Part shown: positions 18,692-25,615 of the stretch, one piece after another
Numbering within the stretch: the first letter of the stretch is position 1
How the letters are laid out: the number at the start of each line of letters is the position of its first letter
DNA from: Saccoglossus kowalevskii
Lineage: Eukaryota > Hemichordata > Enteropneusta > Harrimaniidae
Length of the DNA stretch: 25,615 bases
Direction: 5' to 3'
Assembly (NCBI RefSeq): GCF_000003605.2
Contig: NW_003157231.1
Span: forward strand, 1,294 to 26,908
The notes under the pieces: model-generated
Told to the model about the DNA's origin: nothing
Databases searched by the model: none
Seen by the model: the letters and a program-made list of their open reading frames with translations, nothing else
Position numbers and translations under genes: made by a program

Positions 18692-20302
18692 ATGGTGTCA
18701 TGTGGCGGATTGATGAATACGATTTCAACAGTTCTTCTCAAATTCATTTTACCGACAGTGTTTATGGTGTATGTAGTTGTTACAGTGAAACAATGGGCGT
18801 CGTTAGGGACGGTAGAGACGTATTCTGCCATGAGCTGTGAAAATGTTGTAGGTGCAATTCGTGAGTACAACTCAATCAACTCAGTTTCAGACCATATTGA
18901 CAAATACACTCCAGTTGAGGATCAAAACACGTTGCGGGAAATGATGCAGATTACTCGATTAAGGTGTAACTGTCCGAAGCCACCATACTGGTTGAAACCT
19001 GTCAATGAAAGACGAATTGAAGAAGGAAAGAAGTGGGAATTTGAGAAGAACAAACGACTGGAACCACTGTCTATCTGCAAAGCCATGTCACCATTTAATT
19101 ATATTGGAGGTGGTATCACCGTGGAGCCGTATCAAACAGTGCCCATCGTTGGATTGTCACTTCATCCAATTGTAGAACAAATGTTACCAAACTTGAACAC
19201 AAATATTACTCTACAAATATCCTCAACAAAGAAAATGGGAAAACTCCATTTAAGTAAATTGATAACTCCAATGATGTTAGAAAACTACGTCATTTCCGGT
19301 GAAAAGGCATTTGAATTGAGAATTAATTTGAAGCAAAATATAGAGCTCTTGAAAGCAATTCTGGACAACAAAATTCTTTACTCCAGTGATAACTATGAGC
19401 TTGATGCCCGTGATAAATTACAAATCACATTACTGAATTTTACAGCTGATATCTATGTTCGCATTCGGAGGGAACCATTGCCAGATCTGTATGATCCTGG
19501 TGAGAGAAATTCAGTCATCGATAAAGTCACAGTCATCACTAAAACATTTGAAAGACCGGATGTTATTGAACAGTTTGTTGCTAGTGTTCATAAATACTAC
19601 CCAAATATATCACTAATAATTGCAGATGACTCCGAATTTCCAAAACCGATCAAAAAGGACCATGTTAAATACTTTGTCATGCCTTTCAGAGAAGGAAGTT
19701 TTCCAGGAAGAAACCTTGCCCTGAGTCAGGTCAGAACAAAATACGTTGTGTTTTTAGATGATGATATGTTCTTTACGAGCGAGACCAATCTTGAAATAAT
19801 GATGGAAAAACTCGAAGATCCTAATATTGACATGGACATAAATTGTGGTGAGGTCAAGAACTTGGGGATACTTAAGGGGTTTAGAAGTATAGGGTATAAC
19901 GATACACAGGGTTATTGTAATATGGGTGCATTTTTTAAACATAATAACCTTGTACCTGGATATCCACAGTGTGGGTGGGGAGAAATGTTCATGTTCTTTT
20001 TCATGGCAAAAACAGCAGTTCTCCGTAAAATCGGTGCTTATCCACAGATTGTACAGGCTGCTCATGAAGAGGCGTGGATAGACGCAATAGGAAAGGCGAA
20101 GTGCGCGTTCTGTCCAGACAGTTCGGTTTATCATATTCGTGGTCGTAATAAGAAATACAGTGCATATCGCAGAGAATCCCAAAGTATTTTATTTTCTGAT
20201 CCGTTGGCGTTGTTTGAAAATAATATGTGTTATTGGTGGAGTTGGTATAAATTTCCGCGTGTCCCAAATTTTAGCATTAAAGTGGAAAATCCTTTAACCT
20301 GA
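18692..20302 (+). CDS. B4GALNT1-like glycosyltransferase, copy 2 (intronless)
   Basis: This gene encodes 536 residues in one exon, collinear with copy 1 without a net indel. The start AACATGG has A at -3 and G at +4, and the same start is used by copy 3. Signal anchor at about residues 10-32 (ISTVLLKFILPTVFMVYVVV), variable stem to about 90, CNCP at 92-95, ADDSE around 311-315, LDDDMFF with Asp356-358, GWGEMFMFFF, and HEEAWID at 458-464. The family is GT12 beta-1,4-GalNAc transferase (GM2/GD2 synthase and relatives), acting in the Golgi lumen with a divalent metal and UDP-GalNAc. It differs from copies 1 and 3 in a short block (residues about 191-232: TPMMLENYV, KAFELRIN, KAILDNKILY) where those two agree. 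Stop is TGA. No AATAAA is evident within 300 bases downstream. Acceptor substrate unknown. Confidence 0.9.
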   Translation: MVSCGGLMNTISTVLLKFILPTVFMVYVVVTVKQWASLGTVETYSAMSCENVVGAIREYNSINSVSDHIDKYTPVEDQNTLREMMQITRLRCNCPKPPYWLKPVNERRIEEGKKWEFEKNKRLEPLSICKAMSPFNYIGGGITVEPYQTVPIVGLSLHPIVEQMLPNLNTNITLQISSTKKMGKLHLSKLITPMMLENYVISGEKAFELRINLKQNIELLKAILDNKILYSSDNYELDARDKLQITLLNFTADIYVRIRREPLPDLYDPGERNSVIDKVTVITKTFERPDVIEQFVASVHKYYPNISLIIADDSEFPKPIKKDHVKYFVMPFREGSFPGRNLALSQVRTKYVVFLDDDMFFTSETNLEIMMEKLEDPNIDMDINCGEVKNLGILKGFRSIGYNDTQGYCNMGAFFKHNNLVPGYPQCGWGEMFMFFFMAKTAVLRKIGAYPQIVQAAHEEAWIDAIGKAKCAFCPDSSVYHIRGRNKKYSAYRRESQSILFSDPLALFENNMCYWWSWYKFPRVPNFSIKVENPLT

Positions 20303-20944
20303 GAATACACGGCAATCTTGTTTATGTGTACGCCTGTCCGGTTATCGTACTGTGATATGGCACAAAACAACCATTAGTATTCTCATACGTTATAGCGTTT
20401 TTGTCGCCGTGTTGTCGGATAGCACCATTTATTGGACTCTCGGTTACATGTAGTCCAGTTATCTGTAACTAAACCATATTGTTTTTATGAAATCTAAATT
20501 TGCGAACACTACAGCACCAGCTTAAAAATACACTATGGTGATGTGTTGTTGTTTTTTTTCTGGTGGGGGGGGGGGGGTAAAATATCAAGGCAAATTACAA
20601 CTATGCTGTATCACATATATAAGTGAATTCTTACCATGAGGTAATATTAGCCTAAATACATCTCAAAAATTATAATTATTCAGTCTAAATCTTATCTAAT
20701 TTGCTAGAACCTGATATTCATTAGTTATCTTACATAACTTAGCACAACCATATATTATTGATATATCTGCAGTACTTAGTCGTAAAATATTACTAGATAC
20801 ATTATGTAATAATACATACTTAATTAGTGACAACTTAGCACCACATTATATTTGGTTTATATTATTTTTTATGCGATTCTGTATCCATTTTCAGGTTTTC
20901 CGTATTCAATACGTTTGTCAATTGTAATTAATTCTTTTGAATTT
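20303..20944. other. 3' flank of copy 2 with a G13 run
   Basis: Likely 3' UTR and spacer. It aligns loosely with the sequence after copy 3. A T-rich stretch is followed by an uninterrupted run of 13 G at 20565-20577, the most biased tract in the window and a likely site of sequencing or slippage error. No gene seen. Confidence 0.55.
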
Positions 20945-21285
20945 TGTTTTGTATGTATCCATTTTTTTCCTCTTTAATATTACACCAATACACTCGTGTT
21001 ATATGTATGACACATTAAAAAATGTGAAAGTATGCAACATTAAAACATAGAAAGGCCTACAGATTAATCGAATTATTCGGAAACATTCCAAGTTCAGTTC
21101 TGCGTAAACGTGTCTGTAATACTACACTAAATTCATGCCCATTCACCCTGCTTGCTTGGACCTCCTATTTGAGATGGTTCTGGCGTTTCTCGCTATTTGT
21201 GTAACAACAAAAAACAGTTTTATGTCACGAGAGTAAAAGAAACCCCCTTGTTCACATATAGAACGACAATACGTAGCGTGTGCAC

Positions 21286-21293
21286 TGACGTCA
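21286..21293 (+). promoter_or_regulatory. Perfect CRE palindrome upstream of copy 3
   Basis: TGACGTCA, the full CREB/ATF site, about 475 bases before the copy 3 start and absent from the matching place before copy 2. A single motif match; function inferred. Confidence 0.3.
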
Positions 21294-21666
21294 GATAACC
21301 ACGGGGACTAGAAGGAAGAATAAGAATTTGATGAATAACTTGATGAATCTATGAGAATGCCTTAACAATTACTAGTTACCAGCGTTGTATGGTTTGGTGA
21401 GCCATGACACTTGAAGCGGGAACGAGCCAATATTATGTGGACCCTGTGGTTGTTGTTTCCATATATTGCCGCTAGTGGCAGCACAATACTGCCACCATTG
21501 CTATAGCTGATAAATACAATGTGTCCATATTTGTTATTTGACAAAAATGAACACTGCTCATCGATTATAGTTTATGGGATGTGGACGTGATCTGTAGTGC
21601 GGTAATTCATGTTAGTGTCGTGAAGGAAGAGGTAACTTTGCAGCAAGTAAATGAGACCGTAATTGT

Positions 21667-21744
21667 ATGCAAATACTACGTATCATTCATACTGGGACAG
21701 GTATTAATCACGCCCATACACAATACTGTAACCCCGCAGTCAAC
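21667..21744 (+). promoter_or_regulatory. Conserved proximal block of copy 3 with POU octamer
   Basis: ATGCAAAT (21667-21674) is a perfect POU-domain octamer 95 bases before the ATG. It is followed by GTAACCCCGCAGTCAAC at 21728-21744, conserved with copy 2. Copy 1 shows no comparable upstream block, although ATGCAAAC occurs at about 4935. Motif read directly; promoter role inferred from conservation between the two copies. Confidence 0.4.
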
Positions 21745-21768
21745 CAAAGAGCTTAATCGAACGAAAAC

Positions 21769-23391
21769 ATGGTGTCATGTGGCGGATTGACGAACAGAAT
21801 TTCCACAGTTCTTCTCAAATTTATTTTACCGACAGTGTTCGTGGTGTATGTAGTTGTTGTAGTAAAAGAAAAGACGTCGCAATCTATGCTAAGGACGGTA
21901 GAGACGTATTCTGCTATGAGATGTGAAAATCATACGGTTATAACAACGCGGAAGTACAACACATTTAATTCAGCTTCATACCATATGGACAAATATACTC
22001 CAGTTGAGGATCAAAACGCGTTGCGTGAAATGATGCAGATTACACGATTAAGGTGTAACTGTCCGAAGCCACCATACTGGTTGAAACCTGTCAATGAAAG
22101 ACGAATTGAAGAAGGAAGGAAGTGGGAATTTGAGAAGAACAAACGACTGGAACCACTGTCTATCTGCAAAGCCATGTCACCATTTAATTATATCGGAGGC
22201 GGTATCACCGTGGAGCCGTATCAAACAGTGCCCATCGTTGGATTGTCACTTCATCCAATTGTAGAACAAATGCTACCAAACTTGAACACAGATATTACTC
22301 TACAAATATCCTCAACAAAGAAAATGGGAAAACTCCATTTAAGCAAATTGATAAATCCTATGATGTTAGCAAACCACGTCATATCCGGTGAAAGGACATT
22401 TGAATTGAAAATTAATTTAAAGCAAAATATAGAGCTTCTAAACACAATTCTGGACACTAATATTCTGTATACAAGTGATAACTATGAGCTTGATGCCCGT
22501 GATCAATTACAAATCACATTACTGAATTTCACAGCTGATATCTACGTACGCATTCGGAGGGAACCATTGCCAGATCTGTATGATCCTGGTGAAAGAAATT
22601 CAGTCATCGATAAAGTCACAGTCATCACTAAAACATTTGAAAGACCGGATGTTATTGAACAGTTTGTTGCTAGTGTTCACAAATACTATCCAAATATATC
22701 AATAATAATTGCAGATGACTCCGAATTTCCAAAACCGATCAAAAAGGACCATGTTAAATACTTTGTCATGCCTTTCAGGGAAGGAAGTTTTCCAGGAAGA
22801 AACCTTGCCCTGAGTCAGGTCAGAACAAAATACGTTGTGTTTTTAGATGATGATATGTTCTTTACGAGCGAGACCAATCTTGAAATAATGATGGAAAAAC
22901 TCGAAGATCCTAATATTGACATGGATATAAATTGTGGTGAGGTCAAGAACTTGGGAATACTTAAGGGGTTTAGAAGTATAGGGTATAACGATACACAGGG
23001 TTATTGTAATATGGGTTCATTTTTCAAACATAATAACCTTGTACCTGGATATCCACAGTGTGGGTGGGGAGAAATGTTCATGTTCTTTTTCATGGCAAAA
23101 ACAGCAGTTCTCCGTAAAATCGGTGCTTATCCACAGATTGTACAGGCTGCTCATGAAGAGGCGTGGATAGACACGATAGGAAAGGCTAAGAGCGCGTTCT
23201 GTCCAGACAGTTCGGTTTATCATAATCGTGGTGGTAATAAGAAATACAGTGCATATCGCAGGGAATCTCAAAGTATTTTATTTTCTGATCCGTTGGCGTT
23301 GTTTGAAAATAACATGTGTTATTGGTGGAGTTGGTATAAATTTCCGCGTGACCCAAATTTCAGCATTAAAGTGAAAATTCCTTTAATCTGA
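21769..23391 (+). CDS. B4GALNT1-like glycosyltransferase, copy 3 (intronless)
   Basis: This gene encodes 540 residues in one exon; four extra codons lie in the stem relative to copies 1 and 2. The start AACATGG is the same as in copy 2. Signal anchor at about 10-34 (ISTVLLKFILPTVFVVYVVV), then stem, CNCP at 96-99, ADDSE around 315-319, LDDDMFF with Asp360-362, HEEAWID at 462-468, and a C-terminal CYWWSWYKF. All catalytic landmarks of GT12 are kept, so it should be an active Golgi GalNAc transferase. From about residue 185 to 240 it is identical or nearly so to copy 1, while its N-terminus and C-terminal half follow copy 2. The sequon present as NIT in copies 1 and 2 is DIT here (residue 175), so that glycan site is lost. 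Stop is TGA; the nearest AATAAA is at 23907-23912. Confidence 0.9.
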   Translation: MVSCGGLTNRISTVLLKFILPTVFVVYVVVVVKEKTSQSMLRTVETYSAMRCENHTVITTRKYNTFNSASYHMDKYTPVEDQNALREMMQITRLRCNCPKPPYWLKPVNERRIEEGRKWEFEKNKRLEPLSICKAMSPFNYIGGGITVEPYQTVPIVGLSLHPIVEQMLPNLNTDITLQISSTKKMGKLHLSKLINPMMLANHVISGERTFELKINLKQNIELLNTILDTNILYTSDNYELDARDQLQITLLNFTADIYVRIRREPLPDLYDPGERNSVIDKVTVITKTFERPDVIEQFVASVHKYYPNISIIIADDSEFPKPIKKDHVKYFVMPFREGSFPGRNLALSQVRTKYVVFLDDDMFFTSETNLEIMMEKLEDPNIDMDINCGEVKNLGILKGFRSIGYNDTQGYCNMGSFFKHNNLVPGYPQCGWGEMFMFFFMAKTAVLRKIGAYPQIVQAAHEEAWIDTIGKAKSAFCPDSSVYHNRGGNKKYSAYRRESQSILFSDPLALFENNMCYWWSWYKFPRDPNFSIKVKIPLI

Positions 23392-23906
23392 AAATGCATT
23401 ACAATCTTGTTTATTTGTACAGTGACGTGGCGTAGAACAGCTTTAAGTTATTACATTTTCATAAATGTGTGTTTTATCGCTGTTTGACTTATAGTACTAA
23501 TTCAAACTGTAATTAAGCGAATTGACTACACGTTTTATTTAGCTCACAACTAACCTACCATGTTGTTTATGTTTTTTCAGCTAACTCTCAAAACCAGCTA
23601 AAAAGTCTATGATACGTTTTACATGCATACCATTACACATATAAGCTGTTTTGTAACCTGTCCGGCATGGTAATTGCCTATATACATTTCAAAATATTAA
23701 AATTAGCTATTCTGAATCTTATCTTATGTACTAAAATCACACAAGTGATCTTTTTTGTTTAAATGAAATAGCATGACCATTTATTATCGACATAACGCTT
23801 GTTCTGAGCTGTCCAATAAGACTATATACATTCTGTAACAATGCAAATCTAAATATTGACAAATTTAAATTATTCTTTCTGCGATTCTGTAAGCAATTTC
23901 TTTTCA

Positions 23907-23912
23907 AATAAA
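23907..23912 (+). terminator. Candidate polyadenylation signal of copy 3
   Basis: AATAAA about 515 bases after the copy 3 stop, just past the last recognisable part of the duplication unit. The corresponding place after copy 2 lacks the hexamer. Confidence 0.35.
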
Positions 23913-23950
23913 CACAAACCAAAACACGATGACGATTCCCTGTTTGTCAT

Positions 23951-25615
23951 ATATATTCCAACGAAAATTTTCTTTTACTTCAAATCCATAGTGTGGCATT
24001 GCGCAGTTTAAGGATACTTGAGGGTGTGGGATATTACTCTCCTACTAACGAAGTGTTGTTATTTGCACAAAAAACTAGTGCAATACACAGTTTTGTGTTC
24101 TGGTTGGTTAGGGGTTCGCATATTTCAAGTGTATTAGTTGAAAAGGTTTCGGCAAGGTTTCGCTTTTAAAACATAAAATTATTTACCAGCTTTAAAAAGG
24201 CAACATAAACAATACTCAAGAGCCCTCGTCCACGACAACGCCATGGTATAACATTTCTAACTAATTACGAAAGGTTATAAAGTCAGGTCTCTAAGGCGTG
24301 ACAGAGTAAACATGCGATCATCCAATCGCTGCAGTCAATGGCACGATCATGTGGCTGCCAGGGGTGTGTCTGTGGCTGCCAGGGGTGTGTTTCACGGATA
24401 AAGCCTTGCAAAGTTGCCACTACTAATTACAATAATTAATAACAATCTATTTATAAATTGCGCATAATGTTTTCCGAAAATTATCTTTAAAGAATGTATA
24501 TGACCGGATTGAAGCACTAATTCAGTTAACTCAACAAAGATGTACTGCAATAAGATACGTTTAGGGCAGCCATATAGTGTATGTCCCAGAATGGTGTCCA
24601 ACACATCATGAAAAGTATAACTTAGGGGCGGTAACGTTATTAGTGTGTATTGTGTACACCCGAAATATTAAGGCTATTTAAGCTATTTCAGTTATTCTAA
24701 CGTTTAACATGTATTTGACCAACAACTAAACAAAGAACCCGCTTTAAATGCATAATATGAGTGAGGATGATCACTAACAAATCTATTGTAATTTCGCGAC
24801 CACTAATCAACATATCGAAATGACAATTTACACCCAAGACGGACAATAAGAAACTAAGTGGTCCTGTGTTGCAACACAATTATGATGTAAGGTTAGTGTT
24901 AGCATTATTAAATCCAACCAGAAATTCAGAATAATGAAATTTGGAGTATTTCGACAACACACAATAAATTGTGACGCCGCCTAAGCAGTTATCCAGTTAT
25001 TCAGACGTGATATTATGTATCATGTATAATTCGTGGGCATAACACTTAACTGAATATTGACCCAGGCAAGCCTGTTGATTACAGAGTTTCTTTTAATCTG
25101 ATGTTTAAAACCATATTTTCAGTCAGGTAATAAATCTTTGCTCAAATAACAAAATAGGCGACTTCGGTGGAAGTATCACCACCCAACTACTACTTTAAAA
25201 CAAAAGAGTGCAGCAAAACAGTTATCTATTTAAAATCTATCATATAAATTACCTCAGATCATTGTCTAGTTTCATTTTTATGAGTAAATCACAGTAAAAT
25301 TAAAGGAAAACTTATAAGTGATGATAATTTTATATGCTTAAATAATCAAACTAATACATTATTTTACTGGAACAACAAGTCATTGTCAATGACACGTCCC
25401 CGTTCCGTTCATATTTGAGTGACATATACATTCAAAGCAGATCATGACCGAAATGCACCTGCATATGTACAACACATTGTACTAAATCTGAACAAGTCAT
25501 GAATGACACTGCCTTCGCTAGTTGTCATTCTAAATTGCATGGACATAAATTGGCAAACGTGATTTCTATGGCATTTTCAGTTTATAGCACTCTTCATCCA
25601 GGTCAGCATTATTCT
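23951..25615. other. Distal spacer, no gene seen
   Basis: AT-rich sequence without a coding frame above 70 codons or a recognised element. The only local structure is a 21-bp direct repeat at 24349-24390. Confidence 0.5.
24349..24390. repeat. 21-bp direct repeat, two units
   Basis: TGTGGCTGCCAGGGGTGTGT occurs twice with one extra base between the copies (24350-24369 and 24371-24390). A recent local duplication; no function evident. Confidence 0.85.

Larger units (their letters stand above)
18070..20944. repeat. Tandem duplication unit A (holds copy 2)
   Basis: Sequence from about 18070 aligns with 20945 onward. Shared anchors are GAAAGTATGCAACATTAAAA (about 18140 and 21026), GGCRGCACAATAC (about 18384 and 21476), TGTTATTTGACAAMAATG (about 18440 and 21533), GGACGTGATCTGTAG (about 18490 and 21582), GTAACCCCGCAGTCAAC (18651 and 21728), the entire coding region, ACAATCTTGTTTAT-like 3' UTR, and TGCGATTCTGTA (about 20873 and 23880). 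The ATG-to-ATG period is 3,077 bp. Flanks are diverged, with indels, much more than the coding region. Confidence 0.8.
20945..23950. repeat. Tandem duplication unit B (holds copy 3)
   Basis: This is the second unit of the head-to-tail duplication. It begins where the 3' flank of copy 2 gives way to sequence matching the 5' flank of copy 2 (TATCCATT...TTTAAT at about 20956-20985, compare 18075-18095), and its 3' end is marked by TGCGATTCTGTA at about 23880. Boundaries are approximate because the flanks are diverged. Confidence 0.75.

Noticed and set aside
19754-20182. 142-codon open frame on the minus strand, with shorter counterparts at 6074-6385 and 23017-23271
   Set aside because: Antisense shadow of the glycosyltransferase genes; its conservation is explained by the sense coding sequence.

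Overview
The window is a piece of an animal nuclear genome. It is AT-rich and gene-sparse, with GT-AG introns, minisatellites, a MITE-like element and a decayed Ty3/Gypsy retrotransposon. Protein similarity recalled from memory (vertebrate ERMP1 and B4GALNT1) points to a bilaterian, probably a marine invertebrate such as a hemichordate, cephalochordate or mollusc. The species cannot be fixed from the sequence alone.

Layout. Positions 1-706 are a degenerate 37-bp minisatellite lying in an intron. Positions 915-3116 carry the last three coding exons of an ERMP1-like endoplasmic reticulum metallopeptidase gene on the + strand; the last intron holds a 507-bp inverted-repeat element. Positions 5012-6622, 18692-20302 and 21769-23391 are three intact, intronless genes on the + strand. 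They encode type II membrane glycosyltransferases of the B4GALNT1/GM2-synthase type (CAZy GT12) of 536, 536 and 540 residues. Copies 2 and 3 lie in a tandem duplication with a 3,077-bp period that includes their upstream and downstream flanks. Copy 1 is separated from them by 12 kb of spacer. That spacer contains a LINE endonuclease remnant on the - strand (about 8280-8520), a 115-126 bp tandem duplication carrying a perfect AGGTCA DR1, a Ty3/Gypsy corpse (about 10995-14892) and a promoter-like block with two perfect heat-shock elements (16780-16970).

How the genes relate. The three glycosyltransferases are the functional core. Each has a cytosolic tip, one signal anchor, a variable stem and a lumenal catalytic domain with an ADDS motif, a DDD metal/UDP-sugar motif and a HEEAWID segment, so all three are predicted to be Golgi UDP-GalNAc transferases. 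Stems and N-termini differ while parts of the catalytic domain are almost identical at DNA level. The identity switches partner along the gene (1=3 in one block, 2=3 in another), which is the footprint of gene conversion. The best candidate for something under-described here is this intronless, converting B4GALNT1-like family. No prokaryotic feature, CRISPR array, rRNA or convincing tRNA was seen.
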